Shown here: positions 1-8,404 of the stretch, piece by piece
How the letters are laid out: the number at the start of each line of letters is the position of its first letter
Position numbering within the stretch: position 1 is the stretch's first letter
Assembly: GCF_003402535.2 (NCBI RefSeq)
Contig: NZ_AP025170.1
Span: forward strand, 1,178,001-1,242,000
Direction: 5' to 3'
Length of the DNA stretch: 64,000 nt
Source: Cupriavidus sp. P-10
Lineage (GTDB): Bacteria; Pseudomonadota; Gammaproteobacteria; Burkholderiales; Burkholderiaceae
Made by a program: the position numbers and the translations under genes
The notes under the pieces: generated by a model
What the model was told of the DNA's origin: nothing
Database searches by the model: none
What the model saw: only the letters and a program-made list of their open reading frames with translations

Positions 1-432
1 ATCACCGTTCTCGGCGTGCCGGACAAGCCGGGCATCGCCTACCAGATCCTGGGCCCGATCGCCGACGCCAACATCGACGTCGACATGATCATCCAGAACC
101 AGTCCGTTGACGGCAAGACCGACTTCACCTTCACCGTGCCGCGCGCCGATTACCAGCGTGCGCTGGCGATCCTGAACGACGGCGTGAAGACGCATATCGG
201 CGCCGGCAGCGTGTCGGGCGACCCGAAGGTGTCGAAGGTGTCCGTGGTCGGCGTGGGCATGCGCTCGCACGTCGGCATCGCCAGCAAGATGTTCCGCACG
301 CTGTCGGAAGAGGGCATCAACATCCAGATGATCTCCACCTCGGAAATCAAGATCTCGGTGCTGATCGACGAGAAGTACATGGAACTGGCCGTGCGCGCCC
401 TGCACAAGGCCTTCGAACTGGAACAGGCGTAA
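1..432 (+). CDS. lysC: Aspartate kinase, C-terminal part (cut by window start)
   Basis: The reading frame is open from the first base, so the gene starts before the window and only about 143 codons are visible. They form the tandem ACT regulatory region of aspartate kinase: one ACT unit begins with PDKPGIAYQI and the second with VVGVGMRSHVGIA and contains the typical GINIQMISTSEIKIS stretch. The enzyme phosphorylates aspartate, the first step of lysine, threonine and methionine synthesis. The ACT domains bind the feedback inhibitors lysine and/or threonine. The N-terminal kinase domain lies outside the window. No terminator is obvious immediately after the stop. A tRNA-Ser gene with its own promoter follows. 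The family call is secure. Confidence 0.93.
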   Translation: MTVLGVPDKPGIAYQILGPIADANIDVDMIIQNQSVDGKTDFTFTVPRADYQRALAILNDGVKTHIGAGSVSGDPKVSKVSVVGVGMRSHVGIASKMFRTLSEEGINIQMISTSEIKISVLIDEKYMELAVRALHKAFELEQA

Positions 433-493
433 TCCGTTCGTAAGCATTTTCTGGCGACGCTGCAGATTTTGTGTTGAGTCATAGATTTTTTCA

Positions 494-522
494 TTGACCA
501 ACCTGCGTGGCGTCGCTAGAAT
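494..522 (+). promoter_or_regulatory. Sigma-70 promoter of tRNA-Ser
   Basis: TTGACC (494-499) and TAGAAT (517-522) are separated by 17 bp, a near-consensus housekeeping promoter. The tRNA begins 42 bp after the -10 box. The sequence after the -10 is rich in G and C, as is usual for stable-RNA promoters under stringent control. That last point is an inference. Confidence 0.75.
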
Positions 523-563
523 ACGCGCTTCGTTGTGTGGCTCCCTCACACAACGCAAGTTTG

Positions 564-657
564 GGAGACGTGGCCGAGAGGTCGAAGGCACTCCCCTGCT
601 AAGGGAGCATCTGGGCCAAAACCTGGATCGAGGGTTCGAATCCCTCCGTCTCCGCCA
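564..657 (+). tRNA. tRNA-Ser (anticodon GCT)
   Basis: The acceptor arms GGAGACG (564-570) and CGTCTCC (647-653) pair exactly, and the discriminator G is followed by an encoded CCA (655-657). The anticodon stem CTCCC/GGGAG encloses the loop CTGCTAA, giving anticodon GCT, which reads AGC and AGU. The T arm contains GGTTCGAATCC. The long variable arm expected of a class II serine tRNA is present. Confidence 0.97.
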
Positions 658-671
658 GCAATGGCGGCGAA

Positions 672-708
672 CCCCGGAAGATCGCGGTCTTCCGGGGTTT
701 TGTTTTTT
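672..708 (+). terminator. Intrinsic terminator after tRNA-Ser
   Basis: A perfect 10-bp stem (CCCCGGAAGA, 672-681, with TCTTCCGGGG, 688-697) has a 6-nt loop and is followed by TTTTGTTTTTT. It ends the tRNA-Ser transcript before the opposing gene at 779-1129. Confidence 0.9.
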
Positions 709-778
709 GTGGCGCCGGTTTTTGCAGCGCCACTCTTTGTGGTCCGCTGCAACGACCAGCCGGTGAAGTCATGCACCG

Positions 779-1129
779 CTACGTGCAATTTTCCCGATAC
801 GCCTGCTCCAGCTCCTTGCGCGACTTGTCGCGCTCGATCTTGGGGATCGTGCGACCCTGCGCGGTCTGCGTAGCGGCGCCGGACGACTGGTACGTGCGCT
901 TCTTGGACGTGGCGTTGTACTGCTCTTTCAGCGACTCGCACTTGTCGCGCGTTATCTGGTCGGGGTCGAGGGTGGGTGTCGACGGCGCGCGGTAGGGATT
1001 GCTGCCTTCCTGCACCGCTTCCGAGATGGCACCCGCGGCGCCCGTTGGCGGGGATTGCTGGGCCTGGGCTGCCGAGACGCTGCCCAGGGCCAGCAATCCG
1101 GTCACCAGCCATCTTGTCGATATTGGCAT
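779..1129 (-). CDS. Small secreted protein of unknown function
   Basis: This encodes 116 aa. I place the start at the ATG at 1129 because AGGAGGG lies just upstream of it; a longer frame up to 1183 has no such site. The N-terminus (MPISTRWLVTGLLALGSVSAAQA) is a classical Sec signal peptide with a likely cleavage after AQA, near residue 23. The mature part is hydrophilic, with a proline-rich start and a charged C-terminal region containing RDKSRKELEQAYRENC, probably helical. I do not recognise the family. It is probably a periplasmic protein. It faces the tRNA-Ser terminator tail to tail and diverges from the RRM gene at 1370. Confidence 0.7.
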   Translation of the reverse strand: MPISTRWLVTGLLALGSVSAAQAQQSPPTGAAGAISEAVQEGSNPYRAPSTPTLDPDQITRDKCESLKEQYNATSKKRTYQSSGAATQTAQGRTIPKIERDKSRKELEQAYRENCT

Positions 1130-1369
1130 TTTTGTCCCTCCTCGATCGCTGGGCAGCCAGCCGGCTTCCATGACAACCATCATATGTGCCGTGCCCGGAA
1201 TTACCAGAACCCAATGGCGCCGGCATCGACGGACCGGGCCTGCGTGTCAGGGAGGGGCAGGGAAGGGCCGTGGCACGCTGCCAGGCCGCGATTTGCGTTC
1301 TGGCCTTGCCTGCCATAAACCTAGGTCAGGGACGCGCTTAAAGCGCCTCCAGGACTTCAGGGGACGTCA

Positions 1370-1624
1370 ATGAGTGTGCTGATGCTTTCGAACGTCGACA
1401 TGGAAACCACCGACGACGAGATCCGCGAGTTCCTTATCCGCTACGGCTTCCCGGCGTTCGACGAGATCGAGCGCCTGCCGGGAGATGGATCTCGCCCGGC
1501 GGTCGCGGTGCATTTCAATGCGGTGGAGGGTGCCGCGCTGCGGATGCTGCAGCCGCGCATCAATCATTTGTTCTGGAAGAAGCGCCAGGTTGATGCGATG
1601 GTGCTCAACGAGCGCTTCGAATAG
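1370..1624 (+). CDS. Small RRM-like RNA-binding protein
   Basis: This encodes 84 aa, starting at ATG 1370. The layout fits a minimal RNA-recognition motif: a first beta strand (SVLMLSNVD), a helix (TTDDEIREFLIRYG), a strand (DEIERLP), a further strand (PAVAVHFNA), and a second helix (EGAALRMLQPRIN). Similar short RRM-type proteins occur in Cupriavidus and Ralstonia without an assigned role. The aromatic RNP1 residues of canonical RRMs are weak here, so RNA binding is inferred from the fold pattern only. The gene stands alone, 76 bp from the convergent fpr. Confidence 0.6.
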   Translation: MSVLMLSNVDMETTDDEIREFLIRYGFPAFDEIERLPGDGSRPAVAVHFNAVEGAALRMLQPRINHLFWKKRQVDAMVLNERFE

Positions 1625-1700
1625 GCGGGGGTGGAGAGGAAGGGCGCCTGCGGGCGGGATGTCCCGCAGGCTGCAGGCTGGGCCTGCCGGGTGCCGGTAC

Positions 1701-2471
1701 TTAGCCGACGAAGGCCTTTTCCAGCACGAAGTGGCCGGGCTCGCTCATATTGCCTTCCTCGAAGCCACGCTCTTCCAGCATGACACGGATTTCCTTGAGC
1801 ATGTCGGGGCTGCCGCACAGCATCAGGCGGTCGTTCTCGGTCGAGAACGGGGGCAAGCCCAGGCGCTCGAACATCTCGCCCGACTCGATCAGTTCGGTAA
1901 TGCGGCCGCGCGTGTGGAAGTCTTCGCGGGTGACCGTGGGGAAGTAGACCAGCTTCTCGCGCACCATCTCGCCCAGGTACTCGTGCTCGGGCAGGTGCTC
2001 GTTCAGCAACTGCTGGTAGGCCAGTTCCTCGACAAAGCGGCAGGTGTGGGTCAGCACGATCTTGTCGTAGCGCGCATACACCTCGGGATCGCGGATGATC
2101 GACAGGAACGGGGCCAGGCCGGTGCCGGTGGCAAGCAGCCACAGGGTCTTGCCGGGCAGCAGGTTTTCAACCAGCAGGGTGCCGGTGGGCTTCTTGCCGA
2201 CAAAAATCTGGTCGCCTTCGCGCAAGTGCTGCAGGCGCGACGTCAGCGGGCCATCCGGCACCTTGATGCTGAAAAATTCCAGGGTTTCTTCATAGTTGGC
2301 GCTGGCGATGCTGTAGGCACGCAGCAGCGGGCGGCCGTTGACTTCCAGGCCGACCATGGCGAACTGGCCGTTTTCGAAGCGGAAACCCGGGTCGCGCGTG
2401 CAGGTGAAGCTGAACAGCGTGTCGGTCCAGTGGTGAACGGAGAGGATGGATTGCTGGTAGAGATTGCTCAT
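1701..2471 (-). CDS. fpr: Ferredoxin/flavodoxin-NADP+ reductase
   Basis: This encodes 256 aa, the usual length of bacterial-type FNR. It transfers electrons between NADPH and ferredoxin or flavodoxin using FAD. Visible motifs are the FAD-binding RAYSIAS near residues 51-57, the GTGLAPFLSI nucleotide-binding stretch near 115-124, and LCGSPDML near 214-221. The C-terminus ends in EKAFVG rather than the aromatic residue of plant-type enzymes, typical of the bacterial subclass. It acts in the cytoplasm. The gene is a single unit with a long upstream intergenic region (2472-3177) shared divergently with pyc. Confidence 0.93.
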   Translation of the reverse strand: MSNLYQQSILSVHHWTDTLFSFTCTRDPGFRFENGQFAMVGLEVNGRPLLRAYSIASANYEETLEFFSIKVPDGPLTSRLQHLREGDQIFVGKKPTGTLLVENLLPGKTLWLLATGTGLAPFLSIIRDPEVYARYDKIVLTHTCRFVEELAYQQLLNEHLPEHEYLGEMVREKLVYFPTVTREDFHTRGRITELIESGEMFERLGLPPFSTENDRLMLCGSPDMLKEIRVMLEERGFEEGNMSEPGHFVLEKAFVG

Positions 2472-3177
2472 CGGAGAAAGCGCGAAGGCCCGCGGGCAAG
2501 CCGCCGGGAAGGATGGTGACCGGACATGTGCGCCTGTCGGCGGTTACCGGCAAGGCGGCGGATCACGGGAACGCAATGATCCACTTCGTCGCGTATTGTA
2601 AATCGGTAGCGCCGGGCGTGCCCGGACCGCGATGACGGAACCCCGCGCGGGATAGGGTTATGCGCAGCGATGAAATGCGAAATTTCATTTCTGAAATTCG
2701 CATGCGCGGGTTTGCGTGGCGAAACCTTGCCGAATCAACGGAATCCGCGTTGGCCCGCTTTTTGCGCTCCGAGACCCGCCGCACGTCAAAGCCGTCGTGC
2801 CGGCACAGCCGCCGTGACCCGACGATCGCATTGCGTTGCAGGGCAGGCCCCTTGGTCTTGAACAGGATTGCACCGCGATGTACTACGGAACCAACGCAGC
2901 CGGCGCGGATGGCTGCGCGCCTGGCGCAGACGCCAGCCAGCCACATGCCGGCCACCACCACGAAGATCGTTGCGGCGGCAAGCCGGCGCAGCCGCGCATT
3001 AACTGGGCCTGGGCGAGCGTGACCAGGCATGACGACTGGATGGATTCACACACCCCGTTTGCGCAGTTCGCGCATCTCGACTAGCCGCCGGCCACGGCCC
3101 CTGCCGTGGCGCTGTCCCTTCGACTCACCCGAGCCGCCGTGCCGCCGGCGCGGCGTCTCAGTTGCCTTGTGCGTGCC
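2472..3177. other. 706-bp intergenic region between fpr and pyc
   Basis: This divergent upstream region carries several short open frames but none with a convincing start site or family. The clearest element is the imperfect inverted repeat at 2675-2703. On the minus strand TACAAT at 2600-2595 could be a -10 box for fpr, but I see no good -35. The segment directly before the pyc start (3085-3177) is GC-rich and has no strong Shine-Dalgarno. Confidence 0.5.
2675..2703. promoter_or_regulatory. Large inverted repeat, candidate operator upstream of pyc
   Basis: The arms ATGCGAAATTTCA (2675-2687) and TGAAATTCGCAT (2692-2703) pair over 12 bp with one bulged A and a TTTC spacer. The element is A+T-rich within very GC-rich DNA. 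GCGC-type sequence flanks both sides. It lies about 475 bp before the pyc start and 204 bp before the fpr start, so either gene could be the target. Its role as an operator is inferred. Confidence 0.5.
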
Positions 3178-6100
3178 ATGAACTACGCTCCCATCAAATC
3201 GCTGCTGATTGCCAACCGTTCCGAGATCTCGATCCGCGTGATGCGCGCCGCGGCCGAGATGAATATCCGGACCGTGGCGATCTATTCCAAGGAAGACCGC
3301 CTAGCGCTGCATCGCTTCAAGGCCGACGAAAGCTACCTAGTCGGCGAGGGCAAGAAGCCGCTGGCGGCTTATCTGGATATCGACGACATCCTGCGCATCG
3401 CGCGCCAGGCAAAGGTCGATGCGATCCATCCGGGCTACGGCTTCCTGTCGGAGAATCCGGACTTCGCGCAGGCCGTGATCGACGCGGGCATCCGCTGGGT
3501 CGGCCCGTCGCCCGAGGTCATGCGCAAGCTCGGCAACAAGGTGGCCGCGCGCAACGCGGCGATCGAGGCGGGCGTGCCGGTGATGCCGGCCACGGACCCG
3601 CTGCCGCATGACCTGGAAGCCTGCAAGCGGCTGGCCGCGGGCATCGGCTACCCGCTGATGCTCAAGGCGAGCTGGGGCGGCGGCGGGCGCGGCATGCGCA
3701 TCCTGGAGAGCGAGCAGGACCTGGAGGGCTCGCTGGCCGCGGCGCGGCGCGAGGCGCTGGCAGCGTTCGGCAACGACGAGGTCTATGTCGAGAAGCTGGT
3801 GCGCAACGCGCGGCACGTCGAAGTGCAGGCACTCGGCGACACGCACGGCAACCTGGTGCACCTGTACGAGCGCGACTGTACCGTGCAGCGCCGCAACCAG
3901 AAGGTGGTGGAGCGCGCGCCCGCGCCTTACCTCGACGATGCCGGCCGGGCAGAGTTGTGCGAAGCGGCGATGCGGCTGATGCGCGCGGTCGGCTATACCC
4001 ATGCCGGCACGGTCGAGTTCCTGATGGATGCCGATTCCGGCCAGTTCTACTTCATCGAAGTCAACCCGCGCATCCAGGTCGAGCACACGGTCACCGAGAT
4101 GGTCACCGGGGTCGATATCGTCAAGGCGCAGATCCGGATCACGGAAGGCGGCCATATCGGCATGACCGAGAACACGCGCAACGAGAACGGCGAGATCGTC
4201 GTGCGCGCCGCGGGCGTGCCGGTCCAAGAGGATATCCACCTGAACGGCCACGCGTTGCAGTGCCGGATCACGACCGAGGACCCCGAGAACGGCTTCCTGC
4301 CGGACTACGGCCGTCTCACCGCGTATCGCAGCGCCGCGGGCTTTGGCGTGCGGCTGGACGCCGGCACTGCCTACGGCGGCGCGGTGATCACGCCGTACTA
4401 CGACTCGCTGCTGGTCAAGGTCACCACCTGGGCGCCGACCGCGCCCGAGTCGATCCGGCGCATGGACCGCGCGCTGCGCGAGTTCCGCATCCGCGGCGTG
4501 GCCTCCAACCTGCAGTTCCTCGAGAACGTCATCAACCATCCCGCGTTTCGCGCCGGCGATGTCACCACGCGCTTTATCGACAAGACGCCGGAACTGCTGG
4601 AATTCACCAAGCGCCTGGACCGCGCCACCAAGCTGCTGCGCTACCTGGGCGAGATCAGCGTCAACGGCCACACGGAAATGTCCGGCCGCACGCTGCCCCC
4701 GTTGCCGTTGCCCCGGCCGGTGCTGCCTGCGGTCGACAACAGCGGGGCGCTGCCCTACGGCACGCGCGACCGGCTGCGCGAACTCGGCGCGGAAAAATTC
4801 TCGCGCTGGATGCTCGAGCAGAAGCAGGTCCTGCTGACCGACACCACGATGCGTGACGCGCACCAGTCGCTGTTCGCCACGCGCATGCGCACTGCCGACA
4901 TGCTGCCGATCGCGCCGTTCTATGCGCGCGAACTGTCGCAGCTGTTCTCGCTGGAGTGCTGGGGCGGCGCGACCTTCGACGTGGCGCTGCGCTTCCTCAA
5001 GGAAGACCCGTGGCAGCGCCTTGAGCAATTGCGCGAGCGCGTGCCAAACGTGCTATTCCAGATGCTGCTGCGCGGCTCCAATGCGGTGGGCTACACCAAC
5101 TATGCGGACAACGTGGTGCGCTTCTTCGTGCGCCAGGCCGCCAGCGCCGGCGTGGATGTGTTCCGGGTGTTCGATTCGCTCAACTGGGTGCGCAATATGC
5201 GCGTGGCGATCGATGCCGTCGGCGAAAGCGGCGCGCTGTGCGAAGGCGCGATCTGCTATACCGGCGACCTGTTCGATCCCAAGCGCTCCAAGTACGACCT
5301 GAAGTACTACGTCGGCATCGCGCGCGAGCTGCAGCAGGCAGGCGTGCATGTGCTGGGCATCAAGGACATGGCGGGCATCTGCCGTCCGCAGGCCGCGGCC
5401 GCGCTGGTCAAGGCGCTCAAGGAAGAAACCGGGCTGCCGGTGCATTTCCATACGCACGACACCAGCGGCATCTCGGCAGCGTCGGCACTGGCCGCGATCG
5501 AAGCCGGCTGCGATGCGGTGGACGGCGCGCTCGATGCGATGAGCGGGCTGACCTCGCAGCCCAACCTGTCGAGTATCGCCGCGGCGCTGGCCGGCAGCGA
5601 GCGCGATCCGGGCCTGAGCCTGGAACGGCTGCATGAAGCCTCGATGTACTGGGAAGGGGTGCGCCGCTACTACGCGCCATTCGAATCCGAGATCCGCGCC
5701 GGCACCGCAGACGTGTACCGCCACGAGATGCCTGGTGGCCAGTACACCAACCTGCGCGAGCAGGCGCGCTCGCTTGGCATCGAGCATCGCTGGACCGAGG
5801 TGTCGCAGGCGTACGCCGAGGTCAACCAGATGTTCGGCGATATCGTCAAAGTGACGCCGACCTCCAAGGTGGTAGGCGACATGGCGCTGATGATGGTGGC
5901 CAACGACATGAGCGCCGCGGACGTGTGCGACCCGGCCAAGGAAATCGCGTTCCCGGAATCGGTGGTCTCGCTGTTCAAGGGCGAACTTGGCTTCCCGCCC
6001 GATGGCTTCCCCGCGGAACTGTCGCGCAAGGTGCTGCGCGGCGAACCGCCCGCACCGTACCGGCCCGGTGACCAGATCCCGCCGGTCGACCTCGATGCCG

Positions 6101-6687
6101 CGCGCGCTGCTGCGGAAGCGGCCTGCGAGCAGCCGCTCGACGATCGCCAGCTGGCGTCGTACCTGATGTACCCGAAGCAGGCCGTGGATTACCACGCGCA
6201 CGTGCGCAACTACAGCGACACCTCGGTGGTGCCGACGCCGGCATTCCTGTACGGCCTGCAGCCGCAGGAAGAAGTGGCCATCGACATCGCCGCGGGCAAG
6301 ACGCTGCTGGTTTCGCTGCAAGGCACGCACCCCGATGCCGAGGAAGGCCGCCTCAAGGTCCAGTTCGAACTGAACGGCCAATCGCGCACGGCATTGGTTG
6401 AGCAGCGCATTGCCACGCAAGCGGGATCCGCGCGCCAGAGCCGTCCGGTGGCCGAGCCCGACAACCCGCTGCATATCGCGGCGCCGATGCCGGGCTCGAT
6501 CGTGACCGTGGCGGTGCAGCCGGGGCAGCGCGTGGCCGCGGGCACGACGCTGCTGGCGCTGGAGGCGATGAAGATGGAAACCCATATCGCCGCCGACCGC
6601 GACTGCGAGATCGCGGTGGTGCATGTGAAGCAGGGCGACCGGGTGGCGGCGAAGGACCTGCTGATCGAGCTGAAGCCGTCGGAGTGA
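3178..6687 (+). CDS. pyc: Pyruvate carboxylase
   Basis: This encodes 1169 aa from the ATG at 3178 (MNYAPIKSLLIANRSEI); the frame stays open further upstream but that part is not conserved-looking. The protein carboxylates pyruvate to oxaloacetate, an anaplerotic reaction. Domains in order: biotin carboxylase with ATP-grasp loop GGGGRGM at 167-173; carboxyltransferase starting at VLLTDTTMRDAHQ (551) with the carboxylated-lysine motif GIKDMAG (K729); and a C-terminal biotinyl domain with EAMKMET, biotin on K1132. All three domains are in one polypeptide, as in alpha4-type enzymes. The conserved carboxylase domain and transferase order distinguish it from oxaloacetate decarboxylase. It is monocistronic. 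Confidence 0.96.
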   Translation: MNYAPIKSLLIANRSEISIRVMRAAAEMNIRTVAIYSKEDRLALHRFKADESYLVGEGKKPLAAYLDIDDILRIARQAKVDAIHPGYGFLSENPDFAQAVIDAGIRWVGPSPEVMRKLGNKVAARNAAIEAGVPVMPATDPLPHDLEACKRLAAGIGYPLMLKASWGGGGRGMRILESEQDLEGSLAAARREALAAFGNDEVYVEKLVRNARHVEVQALGDTHGNLVHLYERDCTVQRRNQKVVERAPAPYLDDAGRAELCEAAMRLMRAVGYTHAGTVEFLMDADSGQFYFIEVNPRIQVEHTVTEMVTGVDIVKAQIRITEGGHIGMTENTRNENGEIVVRAAGVPVQEDIHLNGHALQCRITTEDPENGFLPDYGRLTAYRSAAGFGVRLDAGTAYGGAVITPYYDSLLVKVTTWAPTAPESIRRMDRALREFRIRGVASNLQFLENVINHPAFRAGDVTTRFIDKTPELLEFTKRLDRATKLLRYLGEISVNGHTEMSGRTLPPLPLPRPVLPAVDNSGALPYGTRDRLRELGAEKFSRWMLEQKQVLLTDTTMRDAHQSLFATRMRTADMLPIAPFYARELSQLFSLECWGGATFDVALRFLKEDPWQRLEQLRERVPNVLFQMLLRGSNAVGYTNYADNVVRFFVRQAASAGVDVFRVFDSLNWVRNMRVAIDAVGESGALCEGAICYTGDLFDPKRSKYDLKYYVGIARELQQAGVHVLGIKDMAGICRPQAAAALVKALKEETGLPVHFHTHDTSGISAASALAAIEAGCDAVDGALDAMSGLTSQPNLSSIAAALAGSERDPGLSLERLHEASMYWEGVRRYYAPFESEIRAGTADVYRHEMPGGQYTNLREQARSLGIEHRWTEVSQAYAEVNQMFGDIVKVTPTSKVVGDMALMMVANDMSAADVCDPAKEIAFPESVVSLFKGELGFPPDGFPAELSRKVLRGEPPAPYRPGDQIPPVDLDAARAAAEAACEQPLDDRQLASYLMYPKQAVDYHAHVRNYSDTSVVPTPAFLYGLQPQEEVAIDIAAGKTLLVSLQGTHPDAEEGRLKVQFELNGQSRTALVEQRIATQAGSARQSRPVAEPDNPLHIAAPMPGSIVTVAVQPGQRVAAGTTLLALEAMKMETHIAADRDCEIAVVHVKQGDRVAAKDLLIELKPSE

Positions 6688-6698
6688 GGTGAGGGACG

Positions 6699-6730
6699 GG
6701 CGGCAACTGCTCGGGTTGCCGCCTTCACTT
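6699..6730 (+). terminator. Terminator-like hairpin after pyc
   Basis: GGCGGCAAC (6699-6707) pairs perfectly with GTTGCCGCC (6715-6723) around a 7-nt loop, 12 bp after the pyc stop. The following TTCACTT is only moderately T-rich, so this is a probable rather than certain intrinsic terminator. Confidence 0.6.
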
Positions 6731-6970
6731 CTGGCGCGTCAGATCGCGCCGGCCGCCGCCAGGGCCTCGATCGAGCCGCTCGACCAGCTGCTCGCGTGTC
6801 ATGCCCCGCAGATGCCGGCCGATCTCCTGGTCCAGTCCGGCACCATTGGCGACGCGCAGGAGGTTTGAGTTGAAGCGCTCGTTCGCAAAGGGTGAGCTAC
6901 GTTCCCAACCGCTTCCGAAGCGCGTCAGAAGAAAAAGCAGCGCAAGGTGGCAAGCTGGCAGTCTCGCCAC
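6725..6970 (-). other. Orphan 81-codon ORF, doubtful
   Basis: An open frame with a charged C-terminal half (GLDQEIGRHLRGMTREQLVERLDRG) sits in the roughly 290-bp gap between pyc and the porin. No good ribosome site, no recognisable family, and its start lies within the space needed for the pyc terminator and the porin end. It could be a gene remnant. I would not count it as a gene without support. Confidence 0.2.
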
Positions 6971-6979
6971 CTTCCGGCG

Positions 6980-8134
6980 TCAGAAAATCTGCCGGATACC
7001 CACGGTGACGCCGACCATGCTCTTTTGTCCCGCCATCGTCGGGTAGCGGAAGGCATAGGCGGTGGCGGCGCTGTCGAAGCTCAGCCCGCCGTTGCGGGCG
7101 TAGCCGGCCGACAGGTACACGTCGGTGCGCTTGCTGAAATTGTAGTCGGCGATAAAGCTGACCTGTTGCATGTTGGGCGGGTTGGTTTCGGCCGAGGTCG
7201 GGGTCGAGGCTACGCGGGCGCCTTTGACGTCCGCGTAGTAGTAGGCGAGCGACAGCCCCAGCGCCGGCGTGGCCTGGTAGTTGATGCCGGCCCACCAGTA
7301 GTCGTCACGCAGCAGGGTGTTGCCGTTGGCGAACTCGGCCTTGTTGTAGCGGTAGCCCAGCGTGAACTTGAACGGTCCGGTGTTGTACAGCGCCGCCGCG
7401 CCGAGCTTGGTCATGGTGCCGGGCTGGCCGGTTGTCGCGGCCGGGCGCCATACGTCGGCGGCGATCGACGCGCCGAAGCCGCTGCCGTTCAGGTACATCA
7501 GCGAGGCGCCGTAGGCGGTGTTGTCGCTGAAATGCCCCGGCACTTCGCCGGCGCCGCCGTTGGCCAGGAGGATGCTGGCATTCTGCACCGCCACGCCGGT
7601 GCCGAACGACCAGTGTGCCACTGCCTGCAGCGGGCCGAACTGGCCGGTGTACTTCACCATATTGTCTTCGCGGTAGTTCAGGCCCATCCACCAGATGCCC
7701 GGCTCGTAGGTGGCGGCGAAGCGCATCGGCGCGAAGTTGGCCATGCCTTCGAAAAACGAGGTGTACTGGCGGCCGAAGGTCAGCTTGCCGATGCCCTTGC
7801 TCTGCATCCCGATGAAGGACTGGCGGTTGAACAGCGGCGCGCTTTGCAGTTGGCCCGAGTCCCACTGGAAGCCGCTTTCCAGCACGAACAGCACCTGGTT
7901 GCCGGCGCCGAGGTCTTCCACGCCGCGCAGGCCCCAGCGCGAGGCGCTCAGACCGCCCACGCTGGGCATGCCGAAGCGTTTGCCGCCCTGGGTGGGCGTG
8001 GTGGCCGATGCCGCCACCCGGTTGACGTATTCGATCGATCCGTCGATGACCCCATACAGCGTCACGCCGGACTGTGCATTGGCGGCGCCAGACGCTGCGC
8101 CAAGCACGGCCAGGGTGATAAGCGATTTCCTCAT
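6980..8134 (-). CDS. Outer-membrane porin, gram-negative trimeric type
   Basis: This encodes 384 aa from the ATG at 8134, chosen because AGGAG lies 11 nt upstream and the protein then starts with a signal peptide (MRKSLITLAVLGAASGAANA, cleavage after residue 20). The mature protein opens with SGVTLYGVID, the hallmark of betaproteobacterial general porins (OmpC/OpcP type), and ends in a C-terminal aromatic residue (GIRQIF), the beta-barrel assembly signal. It forms passive pores for small solutes, possibly for substrates of the adjacent CoA-ester operon. That link is inferred from position only; a terminator separates the two units. Confidence 0.92.
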   Translation of the reverse strand: MRKSLITLAVLGAASGAANAQSGVTLYGVIDGSIEYVNRVAASATTPTQGGKRFGMPSVGGLSASRWGLRGVEDLGAGNQVLFVLESGFQWDSGQLQSAPLFNRQSFIGMQSKGIGKLTFGRQYTSFFEGMANFAPMRFAATYEPGIWWMGLNYREDNMVKYTGQFGPLQAVAHWSFGTGVAVQNASILLANGGAGEVPGHFSDNTAYGASLMYLNGSGFGASIAADVWRPAATTGQPGTMTKLGAAALYNTGPFKFTLGYRYNKAEFANGNTLLRDDYWWAGINYQATPALGLSLAYYYADVKGARVASTPTSAETNPPNMQQVSFIADYNFSKRTDVYLSAGYARNGGLSFDSAATAYAFRYPTMAGQKSMVGVTVGIRQIF

Positions 8135-8349
8135 GCTAAGTCGTCTCCTGTCGGTTTTGTCGTTTCGGTACCCGGGTGCGATGCCCGGGCCAGCACCCAT
8201 TAGACCTGTGTGCGTGCCGCCATACCCCATCCCAAAAGGAGTGGTTCGGGGACTGTTGCAACGGGACACAAGCTGCTGGCAGGAGCGGTTTCCCATTGAG
8301 ATGAATCGATGTGACTGAACGCGGTATCAGTCGTTGGACTGCACCGGCC

Positions 8350-8382
8350 AAAAGAAACAGGGCCCCGCAAGCGGGGCCCTGT
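8350..8382 (-). terminator. Intrinsic terminator of the 8405-12529 operon
   Basis: ACAGGGCCCCGC (8357-8368) pairs with GCGGGGCCCTGT (8371-8382), a 12-bp perfect stem. Read on the minus strand the hairpin is followed by TTTCTTTT. It lies 22 bp after the stop of the last operon gene. Confidence 0.9.
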
Positions 8383-8404
8383 CGGGCACAGCAAAACCGT
8401 CTGC

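Noticed and set aside
2836..3084. 82-codon frame between fpr and pyc
   Set aside because: No ribosome site and no recognisable fold; its composition does not differ from random GC-rich DNA.
3337..5028. 563-codon minus-strand frame inside pyc
   Set aside because: It lies wholly within a conserved pyruvate carboxylase and reads as low-complexity Arg/His/Val/Gln sequence.
8250..8275. TGTTGCAAC...ACACA element upstream of the porin, considered as an enhancer site for a sigma-54 activator
   Set aside because: I could not find a -24/-12 promoter with correct spacing next to it, and no such activator gene is in the window.
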